A DNA stretch of 64,000 nucleotides from positions 248,001 through 312,000 of the forward strand of contig CAVQUV010000016.1 of NCBI GenBank assembly GCA_963716855.1, read 5' to 3'. Below, in pieces: positions 26,052 through 34,789 of this stretch. The position numbers and the translations under genes are program-made. The stretch is from JAGVSZ01 sp963716855 (GTDB lineage: Bacteria > Pseudomonadota > Gammaproteobacteria > Burkholderiales > SG8-39). Every line of letters begins with the position of its first letter. The first letter of the stretch is position 1. The notes below the pieces were generated by a model, which ran no database searches, was not told the origin of the DNA, and saw nothing but the letters and a program-made list of their open reading frames with translations.

Positions 26052-27332
26052 ATGCGCCTGACCCCTGCTCTGGTCGACGCGTACGTCGCCGCGGCAGCAG
26101 CGGTGCTGCGCTTCGACCAACCGGCCGATACGCTACTGTCGGCGTTCTTCCGTGCGCATTCGCGGCTCGGTGTCCACGATCGCGGTTTCGTCGCCGAGTC
26201 GGTCTATGCGTTGCTGCGGCGCAAGCGTCTCCTCGACTTCGCTCTGGCCGAGATCGGGGTCGAGCGACCCGACGCGCGGACGCTCGCCCTCGCGGCGCTG
26301 GTGCGGGTCTCCGGTCTCAACCTGCGCGAGATCGCGGGGGGTGCCGCGCCGGAGGAACTCGCTCGACTCGAGGCGGTGAAGGGCGCGGCGCGTGGGACGC
26401 TGCCGCTCGCCGTCGAGTGCGACCTCCCCGACTGGGTGGTCGAGCGGGTGCTGCCGGCGCTGGGCGAGGAGAGCCTGCGCAGCCTTGCCCGCGCACTCGC
26501 GCAGCCTGCGCCGCTCGATCTGCGCGTGAATCTGTTCGTCGCGGACCGCGCCGAAGTGGCGGCGGCGCTCGCCGCGGACGGGATCGAGGCGCAGCCGACG
26601 CCGTACTCGCCGGTCGGACTGCGCGTCGTCGGCAAGCCAGCCCTCAACCGGCATCGCCTGTTCACGTCCGGGGCGATCGAGGTGCAGGACGAAGGCAGCC
26701 AGCTGCTGTGCCATCTGCTGGGGCCGCGGCGCGGCGAGATGCTCGTAGACTTCTGTGCCGGCGCGGGCGGCAAGGCCCTCGCGCTCGGAGCGCTGATGCG
26801 CTCGACCGGACGGGTCTATGCGTTCGACGTGTCCGACCGACGCCTCGCGAAGCTCGGCCCCAGGCTCGCACGCTCCGGGCTCTCCAATATCCATCCCCAG
26901 CGAATCGCGTCCGAGCGCGACCCGAAGGTCAAGCGACTTTCCGGTAAGATCGACCGCGTCCTGGTCGACGCACCCTGCACCGGGCTCGGCACGCTGCGGC
27001 GCAATCCGGACCTGAAGTGGCGCCAGACCGAACAGGCGGTGAGCGAGCTCGCGGCCAAGCAGACCTCGATACTCGCGGCGGCGGCCGGGCTCGTGAAGCG
27101 CGGCGGGCGCCTGCTCTACGCGACGTGCAGCATCCTTTCCGAAGAGAACGAGCAGGTCGTGCGGGCATTTCTCGCGGCACACCCCGACTTCGCCCTCGTG
27201 GCGCCGGCGGCAGCGCTCGCCGCCGCGCGCATCGAACTCCCGGGTCACGCACCCGACGACGACTTCCTGCGCCTGCGTCCGGACGTGCATGCGACCGACG
27301 CGTTCTTCGGCGCGCTCATGGAGCGGACATGA
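26052..27332 (+). CDS. RsmB/NOP2-family RNA cytosine-C5 methyltransferase
   Basis: A 426-residue RNA m5C methylase. The N-terminal part (about 1-150) is NusB-like, followed by the Rossmann methylase with VDFCAGAGGKALALG as SAM motif I. The two catalytic cysteines are in DAPCTGLGTLRRNPD and YATCSIL. It probably modifies 16S rRNA like RsmB, but divergence leaves tRNA targets possible. ATG 26052 is the start of conserved sequence. The MscS gene follows 40 bp downstream. Confidence 0.88.
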   Translation: MRLTPALVDAYVAAAAAVLRFDQPADTLLSAFFRAHSRLGVHDRGFVAESVYALLRRKRLLDFALAEIGVERPDARTLALAALVRVSGLNLREIAGGAAPEELARLEAVKGAARGTLPLAVECDLPDWVVERVLPALGEESLRSLARALAQPAPLDLRVNLFVADRAEVAAALAADGIEAQPTPYSPVGLRVVGKPALNRHRLFTSGAIEVQDEGSQLLCHLLGPRRGEMLVDFCAGAGGKALALGALMRSTGRVYAFDVSDRRLAKLGPRLARSGLSNIHPQRIASERDPKVKRLSGKIDRVLVDAPCTGLGTLRRNPDLKWRQTEQAVSELAAKQTSILAAAAGLVKRGGRLLYATCSILSEENEQVVRAFLAAHPDFALVAPAAALAAARIELPGHAPDDDFLRLRPDVHATDAFFGALMERT

Positions 27333-27372
27333 GCCGCGGCGCACGGCGTCGGGCCCGAATCGGAGGAGATTG

Positions 27373-28695
27373 ATGGAAGGCGAGATTCAGGCGTTGTGGC
27401 GGAAGGTCTGGGCGGACCTGCACGACCCCTCGGTGCTCTGGCAGCTCGGGGCGATCGCCGCCTGCCTGCTGATCGCATGGGCCGCCGACCGGGCGGTCAC
27501 CCGCCGCGCGTCGGGCCCGCGCGGCTCGCGCGGCATGGAATTCGGCTTGGGCGGCATGCGTCGGCTCGTGTTCCCGCTGGTGGCCGTGGTCCTGTTGGTG
27601 CTCGCCAGGGCGGTCCTGGAGCGGTTCGTGAGCGTGGCGCTCCTCGATCTCGCCGTGCCGCTGCTTGGATCGCTTGCAATCGTCCGCGGTACCGTCTACC
27701 TGTTGCGCGTGGCGCTGGGAACGGGCAGCGTGATCGAGGCATTCGAGCGTGCGATCGCGACGGCCGTGTGGGGCTTGTTCGCCTTGTACCTCCTCGGGGT
27801 GCTGCCGCAGGTGGTGGAGAAGCTCGAGTCGATCGCGCTCCCGATCGGCAAGGCGCGCGTGTCCGTCTGGGACCTCGGCTGGGGGATCGTCGGCGTCGCT
27901 TTCACCATCCTGGCCGCACTCTGGATCGGCGGGCTGATCGAGGCGCGCCTCATGCGCGCCGCGGGTCTCCACGCGAACGTTCGCGTCGCGCTCGCACGGA
28001 TCATCAAGACGTTGCTGGTGTTCCTGGCAGTGGTGATCGCACTGCCGGTCGTAGGGCTCGACCTGACGCTGCTCTCGGTTTTTGGCGGTGCCCTTGGCGT
28101 CGGCCTCGGGTTCGGCCTGCAGAAGGTCGCGAGCAACTACGTCAGCGGTTTCATCGTACTGCTCGATCGATCGATCCGTCTCGGCGATCTTATTACCGCC
28201 GACAACTTCTACGGTGTCGTGAAGGAGATGACCACGCGGTACACGGTCGTGAAGGCGCTCGACGGACGCGAGGCGATCATCCCGAACGAGACGCTGATTA
28301 CAACGACAGTTCTCAATCACTCCTATACCGACAAGCGGGTACGCGTCCCGCTCCAGGTGCAGGTCGGCTACGGCACGGAAGTCGAGCCCGTCCTGCGATT
28401 GTGCGAGGGCGTGGCGCGCGCCCATCCCCGCGTGCTGCACGACCCGGCCCCGTCCGCCGCGCTCGCCGGCTTCGGCGACAACGGGCTCAACCTCGAGCTC
28501 GGCTTCTGGATCCGCGACCCGGAAGAGGGGACGCTTAACGTCCGCTCCGACATCGCGCTCGTCCTGCTCGGGGCGTTCCGCGAGCGCGGGATCGAGATCC
28601 CGTTCCCGCAGCGCACTGTGCGCATTCTGCCCGGGGCGGAGGGCGGCGGCCCGGCCCGGGATTCCCGGGACGTGGGGTTCGGCACGGGGCAGTAG
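27373..28695 (+). CDS. MscS-family mechanosensitive ion channel
   Basis: A 440-residue channel with about six N-terminal helices before the pore helix. The pore-lining region GGALGVGLGFGLQKVASNYVS is glycine/alanine-rich as in MscS TM3, followed by the beta domain (GDLITADNFYGVV and IPNETLITTTVLNHS) and a C-terminal alpha/beta domain. It would open on membrane tension to protect against hypo-osmotic shock. GGAGGAG precedes the ATG. Confidence 0.92.
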   Translation: MEGEIQALWRKVWADLHDPSVLWQLGAIAACLLIAWAADRAVTRRASGPRGSRGMEFGLGGMRRLVFPLVAVVLLVLARAVLERFVSVALLDLAVPLLGSLAIVRGTVYLLRVALGTGSVIEAFERAIATAVWGLFALYLLGVLPQVVEKLESIALPIGKARVSVWDLGWGIVGVAFTILAALWIGGLIEARLMRAAGLHANVRVALARIIKTLLVFLAVVIALPVVGLDLTLLSVFGGALGVGLGFGLQKVASNYVSGFIVLLDRSIRLGDLITADNFYGVVKEMTTRYTVVKALDGREAIIPNETLITTTVLNHSYTDKRVRVPLQVQVGYGTEVEPVLRLCEGVARAHPRVLHDPAPSAALAGFGDNGLNLELGFWIRDPEEGTLNVRSDIALVLLGAFRERGIEIPFPQRTVRILPGAEGGGPARDSRDVGFGTGQ

Positions 28696-28763
28696 GGCGA
28701 TTTCCCGTAAAATGCCGGTTGCGGAGGCGTCTCCGCGCCAACCAGAACGAAAAAATCGCCCAT

Positions 28764-29955
28764 ATGGACCTTGCTTCCTGGCTGTTCGCCGGCGTCTTCG
28801 ACCTGCCCTGGTGGGGCATGGTGCTCGTCGTCGCTCGGACTCACGCACGTCACGATCGCCGCCGTCACGATCTACCTGCACCGCTGCCAGGCGCACCGCG
28901 CGCTCGAGCTGCACCCGCTGCCGGCGCACTTCTTCCGGTTGTGGCTCTGGATGACCACCGGCATGGTCACCAAGGAATGGGCGGCGATCCACCGCAAGCA
29001 CCACGCGAAGTGCGAGACGCCCGAGGATCCGCACAGCCCGCAGATCTACGGCATCAACCGCGTGCTGTGGGGCGGCGTGTTCCTGTACGTCAAGGAGTCG
29101 CACAACCGCGAGACGATGGAACGCTACGGCCACGGGACGCCCGACGACTGGGTCGAGCGCAACGTCTACACGCGCTTTACGCTCTCCGGCCTCACTTTAA
29201 TGGGGCTTATCAACGTGGCCTTGTTCGGCCTTGTGCCGGGGCTTCTGGTTCTCGTGCTGCAGATCGCGTGGATCCCGTTCTGGGCGGCCGGCGTGATCAA
29301 CGGCATCGGGCACTTCTGGGGCTATCGCAACTGGCAGACGGCGGACGCGAGCACCAACATCGTCCCCTTCGGTATCCTGATCGGCGGCGAGGAGCTGCAC
29401 AACAATCACCACGCGTACGCGTCGTCCGCGAAGCTTTCCAACAAGTGGTACGAGTTCGACCTCGGCTGGCTGTACATCCGCATTCTGGAACTGCTGGGGC
29501 TTGCGCGCATCAAGAAAGTCGCGCCGCGCCCGCGCATCGGTGCGGCGAAGCCGGTGGTCGATCTCGAGACCCTGCATGCTGTGATCGCGAACCGCTACGA
29601 CGTGCTGGCCAAGTATGCGAGCTCGCTCAAGGCCACCTACGCGGAGGAGCTGGCAAAGCTGAAGGCGCGCGCGCCGCAGGACGCCGAGATCCTCAAGCGT
29701 GTGCGGCGCTGGCTCACCCGCGACGACAAGAAGCTCGCCGCCCCGGAGCGGGCCGCGCTCGAGGCGAGCCTCGCGAAGAGCAAGGCGCTCCAGACCGCCT
29801 ACTCAATGCGCCAGGAGCTCACGGCGCTGTGGAATCGGTCCAGCGCGACGCGGGAGCAGCTCGTCGCTCAGCTCCAGGACTGGTGCCATCGCGCCGAGGG
29901 CAGCGGGATCGGGCCGCTCCAGGAATTCTCGATGCGGCTGCGCTGCTACGCCTGA
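28764..29955 (+). CDS. Fatty acid desaturase with transposase-like C-terminal tail (frameshifted)
   Basis: A di-iron acyl-lipid/acyl-CoA desaturase, about 396 residues after correction. The three histidine boxes are complete: HRCQAHR, HRKHH and HNNHH. ATG 28764 gives MDLASWLFAGVFDLPWWGM, but the frame must shift by one extra base near 28830 to reach LGLTHVTIAAVTIYLHR. After about residue 250 comes a 145-residue charged helical tail ending QLQDWCHRAEGSGIGPLQ, which resembles the C-terminus of ISL3-type transposases; such tails recur in betaproteobacterial desaturases as I recall. The tail's role is unknown. Confidence 0.86.
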
Positions 29956-29975
29956 GGCGGCGCACCGTGAACAAA

Positions 29976-29999
29976 AAAACCCGCCGGATGGCGGGTTTT
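29976..29999. terminator. Bidirectional Rho-independent terminator
   Basis: A perfect 10-bp stem, AAAACCCGCC / GGCGGGTTTT, with a GGAT loop and T-rich flanks on both strands. It separates the convergent desaturase and rpmG genes. Confidence 0.92.
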
Positions 30000-30020
30000 G
30001 TTTTTGCGCGAAGCCCCGCG

Positions 30021-30176
30021 TTACTTGAGCTTCGTCTCCTTGTAGACGACGTGCTTGCGGGCCTTGGGGTCGTATTTCATTATTTCAATCTTGTCCGGGG
30101 TGGTCCGCTTGTTCTTGGTGGTGGTGTAGAAATGGCCGGTCCCGGCGGTTGACTCGAGCTTGATCTTCTCGCGCAT
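30021..30176 (-). CDS. rpmG: 50S ribosomal protein L33
   Basis: A 51-residue ribosomal protein, MREKIKLESTAGTGHFYTTT at the N-terminus and KYDPKARKHVVYKETKLK at the C-terminus. It is the zinc-free type, as the CxxC pairs of other L33 forms are absent. It lies 16 bp downstream of rpmB on the same strand, the classic rpmB-rpmG operon. Confidence 0.98.
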   Translation of the reverse strand: MREKIKLESTAGTGHFYTTTKNKRTTPDKIEIMKYDPKARKHVVYKETKLK

Positions 30177-30192
30177 GGCTCAGTGTCTCTTC

Positions 30193-30426
30193 TCAACGCT
30201 CGCCCTTGGCACGCAGGTCGGCGAGTACCGCCTCGATGCCCTTCTTGTCGATGATGCGCAGGCCTGCGTTCGAGACGCGCAGGGAGACCCAGCGCTTCTC
30301 CCCTTCGACCCAGAAGCGGCGCGACTGCAGGTTCGGCAGGAACCGCCGCTTGGTCCGGTTGTTCGCGTGGGACACGTGGTTCCCGGTCTGCGGTTTCTTG
30401 CCCGTCACTTGGCAAACGCGTGCCAT
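30193..30426 (-). CDS. rpmB: 50S ribosomal protein L28
   Basis: A 77-residue ribosomal protein with MARVCQVTGKKPQTGNHVSH at the start and RFLPNLQSRRFWVEGEKRWV in the middle, full family length. It heads the rpmB-rpmG operon. The 80-bp gap to radC upstream holds an AT-rich stretch, likely its promoter. Confidence 0.98.
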   Translation of the reverse strand: MARVCQVTGKKPQTGNHVSHANNRTKRRFLPNLQSRRFWVEGEKRWVSLRVSNAGLRIIDKKGIEAVLADLRAKGER

Positions 30427-30506
30427 GGAAATTGCTCCGAAATCGGGATAGCCGCGCATTATAGGCAAGAATCGGTTTCGGCTCAACCGCTTCCCTGCGG
30501 GGGCGG

Positions 30507-31181
30507 CTAGAGCATGCCGCGCTCGGCAAAAGACATCGTCGCCCCGCGTCCGACCACGAAATGGTCGAGTACTTTGACGTCGACGAGGTCCAGCGCCCGC
30601 TTCAAGGTCTCCGTTAGCAGCTGATCGGCCTGGCTCGGCTCCGCCAGGCCGGAGGGATGGTTGTGCGCGAAGATCACCGCGGCGGCGTTGTGGCGCAAGG
30701 CGTCCTTCACGACCTCGCGCGGGTATACGCTCGTCTGGGTCAGCGTGCCTGCAAAGAGTTCTTGCATCTTCAGGACGCGGTGCTGGGCATCCAGCCAGAC
30801 CGCGACGAATACCTCGTGGGGACGGTGCGCCAGGCTGAACTGCAGGTAGCGTCGCACCGCCTGCGGCGAGCCGAGTGCGTCGCCGGCCCGCGCTGTCTCC
30901 TCGAGCGCGCGCCGCGCCAGCTCGTACGCCGCACGCAGCTGCGCGCACTTGGCCGCGCCGACGCCCGATGTTGTGCCGATCTCGCGGTCATCTGCGGCGA
31001 ACAGTGCATTCAGTGAACCGTGGCGGTCGAGCATGTCCCGGCCGAGGTCGACGGCGCTCTTGCCGCGTACGCCAGTGCGCAGAAAGATCGCGAGCAGCTC
31101 CGCGTCGGAGAGGGCCGTCGCGCCGCGCGCGAGCAGCTTCTCGCGCGGCCGCTCCCCTTCCGGCCAGTCGGTGATCGGCAC
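30507..31181 (-). CDS. radC: RadC family protein (JAMM/MPN+ domain)
   Basis: A 224-residue protein with an N-terminal helix-hairpin-helix region (LSDAELLAIFLRTGVRGKSA) and a C-terminal JAMM metalloprotease-like fold with zinc motif HNHPSGLAEPSQAD. Full family length is reached from the GTG at 31179-31181 (VPITDWPEGERPREKLL). Its old link with recombination repair is not supported experimentally in E. coli, so the function is unsure. It is divergent from coaBC, with 54 bp between starts. Confidence 0.92.
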   Translation of the reverse strand: MPITDWPEGERPREKLLARGATALSDAELLAIFLRTGVRGKSAVDLGRDMLDRHGSLNALFAADDREIGTTSGVGAAKCAQLRAAYELARRALEETARAGDALGSPQAVRRYLQFSLAHRPHEVFVAVWLDAQHRVLKMQELFAGTLTQTSVYPREVVKDALRHNAAAVIFAHNHPSGLAEPSQADQLLTETLKRALDLVDVKVLDHFVVGRGATMSFAERGML

Positions 31182-31235
31182 GGCGCCACCCCGTGTTCGC
31201 GTAGAATCAGTCGAACCTAACGCGCGACATCCGTA

Positions 31236-32420
31236 GTGGCTGACGTGAAGGAAAAACGCATCCTGCTCGGGCTCACCGGGGGCATCGCGGCCTACAAGGC
31301 CGCGGAGCTGTGTCGTCTGTTCGTCAGGGCCGGCGCGGACGTGCGGGTCGTGATGACGGAGAGCGCCTGCCGGTTCATCACGCCGGTGACCATGCAAGCC
31401 CTCTCGGGCCAGACCGTGTTCACGGACATGTGGGATCCGCGCATCGCCGACAACATGGCGCACATTGAGCTATCGCGTGACCGCGAAGCGATCGTCGTGG
31501 CGCCGGCCACCGCGGACTTCCTAGCCAAGGTCGCGAACGGCCTCGGCGACGACCTGCTGTCGACGCTCTGCCTCGCGCGCGAGTGCCCGCTCCTCGTCGC
31601 GCCGGCGATGAACCGGCAAATGTGGGACCACCCGGCCACGCGTCGCAACGTCGAGACGCTGCGCGCGGACGGGGTCATGATCCTCGGTCCGACGGCAGGG
31701 GACCAGGCGTGTGGCGAGACCGGCATGGGGCGCATGTTGGAAGCCGAACAGATCTTTGCCGAAGTCGGGTCCACGCTCGGGCCGAAACCGCTCGCCGGCA
31801 AGCGGGTGCTACTCACCGCCGGGCCGACGTTCGAGCCGATCGACACCGTGCGTGGCATCACGAATCTGAGCTCGGGCAAGATGGGCTTCGCAGTGGCCCA
31901 GGCGGCAGCGGAGGCGGGCGCCGCCGAGGTGACCGTGGTCGCCGGCCCGACCCAGCTGCCGACGCCGCCGGGTATCGCACGGGTGGACGTGACGACGGCG
32001 CGCGAGATGTACGACGCGGTCATGGCGCGCGCAAAGGGCGCAGACGTCTTCATCGGCGTCGCCGCGGTGGCCGACTACCACGTCGTGCAGCCGAAGGGCC
32101 ACAAGCTGAAGAAGGGGGAAGGTCCGCCGCGCATCGAACTCGCGGAGAATCCGGACATCCTTGCGTCCGTGGCCGCGCTCGACAAGCGGCCGTTCTGCGT
32201 GGGCTTCGCGGCGGAGTCCGAGAACCTGGTCGAGTACGCACAGGCGAAGCGCAGGAAGAAGAAGATCCCGCTGCTTGCAGCGAACCTCGCGCAAGCGGCC
32301 TTCGGTCGCGATGACAACGCGCTCACGCTGTTCGATGACGCCGGCGAGCACGTGCTCGACCGCGCGCCCAAGATCGTCCTGGCGCGGCGGCTGATCGCCC
32401 ATATCGCCCGGATGCTGTAG
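31236..32420 (+). CDS. coaBC: Bifunctional CoaBC (phosphopantothenoylcysteine synthetase/decarboxylase)
   Basis: A 394-residue coenzyme A biosynthesis enzyme with a GTG start. The FMN-binding CoaC half has GLTGGIAAYKAAEL, the PAMNRQMW motif and the catalytic cysteine in GDQACGETGMG. The CoaB half begins near residue 188 (RVLLTAGPTFEPIDTVR) with the LSSGKMG and NPDIL segments. dut follows 38 bp later, the usual coaBC-dut pair. Confidence 0.97.
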   Translation: MADVKEKRILLGLTGGIAAYKAAELCRLFVRAGADVRVVMTESACRFITPVTMQALSGQTVFTDMWDPRIADNMAHIELSRDREAIVVAPATADFLAKVANGLGDDLLSTLCLARECPLLVAPAMNRQMWDHPATRRNVETLRADGVMILGPTAGDQACGETGMGRMLEAEQIFAEVGSTLGPKPLAGKRVLLTAGPTFEPIDTVRGITNLSSGKMGFAVAQAAAEAGAAEVTVVAGPTQLPTPPGIARVDVTTAREMYDAVMARAKGADVFIGVAAVADYHVVQPKGHKLKKGEGPPRIELAENPDILASVAALDKRPFCVGFAAESENLVEYAQAKRRKKKIPLLAANLAQAAFGRDDNALTLFDDAGEHVLDRAPKIVLARRLIAHIARML

Positions 32421-32458
32421 CCGCGGCGCCTCGGCGGCACCGCTTTTCCGTTCTCGTC

Positions 32459-32908
32459 ATGCACCGCATCGACGTCCGCGTGCTCGATCCGCGCCTGCAG
32501 GACACGCCGCCGCAGTACTCCACGAAGGGCGCGGCGGGGCTCGACCTGCGCGCCTGCATCGACGCGCCGCTCGCTCTCGGGCCGGGCGGTTCGGTGCTCG
32601 TTCCCAGCGGGATCGCGATCCACCTCGCAGACCCCGGTCTCGCCGCACTGGTCCTGCCGCGCTCCGGCCTCGGCCACAAGCACGGCATCGTGCTCGGCAA
32701 CCTCGTCGGCCTAATCGACTCCGACTACCAGGGGCAGATCATGGTGTCGCTCTGGAACCGATCCGGCGAGCCCTATACGCTCCAGCCGATGGAGCGGGTC
32801 GCGCAACTCGTCATCGTCCCGGTGCTGCAGGTCGCGCTGAATGTTGTCGAGGAGTTCGGCGCGAGCGAGCGCGGCGCGGGCGGTTTCGGCAGCACCGGCA
32901 AGGGCTGA
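32459..32908 (+). CDS. dut: Deoxyuridine 5'-triphosphate nucleotidohydrolase
   Basis: A 149-residue homotrimeric dUTPase that makes dUMP and keeps uracil out of DNA. The five family motifs are visible: GAAGLDLRACID, PRSGLGHKHGI, GLIDSDYQGQ, MERVAQLVI and the C-terminal RGAGGFGSTGKG. It is probably cotranscribed with coaBC and ends before a terminator-like hairpin. Confidence 0.98.
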   Translation: MHRIDVRVLDPRLQDTPPQYSTKGAAGLDLRACIDAPLALGPGGSVLVPSGIAIHLADPGLAALVLPRSGLGHKHGIVLGNLVGLIDSDYQGQIMVSLWNRSGEPYTLQPMERVAQLVIVPVLQVALNVVEEFGASERGAGGFGSTGKG

Positions 32909-32922
32909 GGCGTCCCCGGAGA

Positions 32923-32954
32923 GCAAGACGGGCGGCAGCGCCGCCCGCTTTGCA
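32923..32954. terminator. Hairpin terminator between dut and fccB
   Basis: CGGGCGGC (32929-32936) pairs with GCCGCCCG (32940-32947) around an AGC loop, and the pairing extends imperfectly on both sides (GCAAGA / CTTTGC). It lies between two convergent genes. The T tracts are short, so strength is uncertain. Confidence 0.65.
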
Positions 32955-32972
32955 TCCGATACCACCGACCGG

Positions 32973-34271
32973 TCAGGACAGCGTATCCGCCCAGATGTTG
33001 ACGGCCCAAGCGTCCGCGAAGCCCTTCTCGAGCTCGCTGCGCTGCGCGGACACGCCGCCCGCCCCCGGCACCGGCGCAACGACTTTCTGCGCCGGGTCGT
33101 AGCGGTACACCCCTGTGACGTGCATCGCTTCTTTGTCGCTCACGTAGCTATAGCAGGTGTTATTGATGATCGGCATCGGGTTGGTCGGCTGGCCGGTCAT
33201 CATCGCGACCACCGCCGAAGCACAGATCTTCGCGTGATTGTTCGCCATGCTGCCCGATTTCGGCATTCCGGGACCCGACAGCGTGGCGTCGCCGATCACA
33301 TGCACCCCGGGCACCGCGACCGACTCCATCGTCTGCCAGTTGACGCCGCACCAGCGGTTGTTCGCCGTGATCAGCTTCGCCTGCTGGGCGACCAGGCCTG
33401 CCTTCTGCGGCGGAACGATGTTCAGCACGCTTCCCTTGAACGAATCGAATTCCGTCTTGACGGTCATCCCCTTGACGTCGACGTCCTTCGCTTCCTGGTT
33501 CGGGCGGTACTCGATGATTCCCTTGTAGAGATCGTTCCAGGCTGCGAGAAACAGGCCCTTCTTGGAGACGATGTCCTCGTTGCCGTCGAGGATCAGCACT
33601 TTCGACTTCGGCTTCGCCTGCTTGAAGTAGAGGGCGACCTGAGAGGCGCGCTCGTACGGGCCCGGCGGGCAGCGATACGGGACTTTCGGAATCGAGAGGA
33701 CGTAGACGCCGCCGTCGGGCATTGCCTCGAGCTGCTTGCGCAGTGCGACGGTCTCGGGTCCGGCCTTCCATGCGTGCAGGACGATCTTCTGCGCGTCGGG
33801 GTCGTTGAGCCCCGGGATCTGCTCGAACATGAAATCGATCCCCGGCGCCACGACGAGCCGGTCGTAGGGGAGGTCCTCGATCCGCTTCAGCTGCACGCGC
33901 TTGCGCTCGAGGTTCACCCCGGTCACCTCGTCGCGGATCACTTGGACGCCATATTCGCGCAGTTTGTCGTACCCGATCGTTAGGCTCTCGATCGTGCGGG
34001 ATCCGCCGAGCACCAGGTTGGAGAGCGGACACGAGACGAACTGCGGGTTGCGATCGATGAGGAACACCTCGATCCGCCGCTCGCTCCACATCCGGATGTA
34101 CTTCGCCGCCGTGGCGCCGCCGTAGCCTGCGCCGATGACGATCACGCGGCCGACCGGCTTGGCGGGCTCGGAAGAGGTAGCGCACCCGGAGAGAAAGGAG
34201 GGCAGGGCAGCGGTGCCCGCACCCGCGCCAATGAGCTTGATGAAGTCGCGCCGGCTGTAGTCGCTTCTCAT
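32973..34271 (-). CDS. fccB: Flavocytochrome c sulfide dehydrogenase, flavoprotein subunit (FccB/SoxF-like)
   Basis: A 432-residue FAD protein related to sulfide:quinone reductases. A Tat signal (SRRDFIKLIGAG) sends it folded to the periplasm; LSGC may act as a lipobox. GRVIVIGAGYGGATAAKYI binds FAD. Cys81 in SCPLSNLVLGG matches the cysteine that holds FAD covalently in FccB, and Cys201 (YRCPPGPYE) and Cys373 (NTCYSYV) match the redox pair. It would oxidise sulfide and pass electrons to the cytochrome encoded 10 bp upstream. Confidence 0.9.
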   Translation of the reverse strand: MRSDYSRRDFIKLIGAGAGTAALPSFLSGCATSSEPAKPVGRVIVIGAGYGGATAAKYIRMWSERRIEVFLIDRNPQFVSCPLSNLVLGGSRTIESLTIGYDKLREYGVQVIRDEVTGVNLERKRVQLKRIEDLPYDRLVVAPGIDFMFEQIPGLNDPDAQKIVLHAWKAGPETVALRKQLEAMPDGGVYVLSIPKVPYRCPPGPYERASQVALYFKQAKPKSKVLILDGNEDIVSKKGLFLAAWNDLYKGIIEYRPNQEAKDVDVKGMTVKTEFDSFKGSVLNIVPPQKAGLVAQQAKLITANNRWCGVNWQTMESVAVPGVHVIGDATLSGPGMPKSGSMANNHAKICASAVVAMMTGQPTNPMPIINNTCYSYVSDKEAMHVTGVYRYDPAQKVVAPVPGAGGVSAQRSELEKGFADAWAVNIWADTLS

Positions 34272-34281
34272 TATCGCCTCC

Positions 34282-34590
34282 CTACTTCAGCTTCTGCGCC
34301 GCGAAGAAGCCCGCGAGCGCGTCGAGTTGGGCGTCGCTGTAGCCCTTCGCGATCTGGTGCATGATCGTCGCGGGACGCTTGCCGTCGCGGAAGTCGCGCA
34401 AGTGCCGCACCAGCGTTTCCCTCGACTGCCCGGCGAGCACCGGCATCCCGCCCGCTGACGCGCCGTTCGTCCCATGGCAGATCGCGCAGCTCGCGGCGTA
34501 GTCGCGCGTTTCCTGCGCGGTCGGGGCCTGGGCCGCCGCGACGAGCGGCGCACCCGCCAGGCATGCGGACAGGAACAGGTTCTTCAGCAT
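34282..34590 (-). CDS. Periplasmic monohaem cytochrome c (FccA-like)
   Basis: A 102-residue c-type cytochrome with a cleavable signal peptide (LFLSACLAGAPLVAAAQA). The haem site is CAICH at residues 35-39 and Met77 is a likely axial ligand. It is the small, one-haem type; Allochromatium FccA has two haems. It precedes the flavoprotein gene in the same operon and should be its electron acceptor. GGAGGAG is well placed before the ATG. Confidence 0.9.
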   Translation of the reverse strand: MLKNLFLSACLAGAPLVAAAQAPTAQETRDYAASCAICHGTNGASAGGMPVLAGQSRETLVRHLRDFRDGKRPATIMHQIAKGYSDAQLDALAGFFAAQKLK

Positions 34591-34747
34591 CTTCTCCTCC
34601 TTGATATTGGCGCCCGGCGCTTCCGGTCCGGCGGTGCGCTGGCCCGCGGAGTGTCTGCCCGCATGACTGCAGGCGTCAAGTCATTGACTGTCATGGGGAC
34701 ATCCGGCGCGCTTATCGGGTCTTGACGCCGCGGCCCGCAGGAAGACG

Positions 34748-34770
34748 AAGGGCCGCGCGTGGCGGCCCTT
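34748..34770 (-). terminator. Hairpin downstream of clpA
   Basis: A 9-bp perfect stem (AAGGGCCGC / GCGGCCCTT) with a 5-base loop, just past the clpA stop on the minus strand. The following sequence is only moderately T-rich, so termination is probable rather than certain. Confidence 0.6.
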
Positions 34771-34789
34771 GTTGGCGGTGCGATGCCGA

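Noticed and set aside
28771..29955. A transposon insertion in the desaturase
   Set aside because: No terminal inverted repeats, target duplication or catalytic transposase residues; the tail is in frame and appears to be a normal extension.
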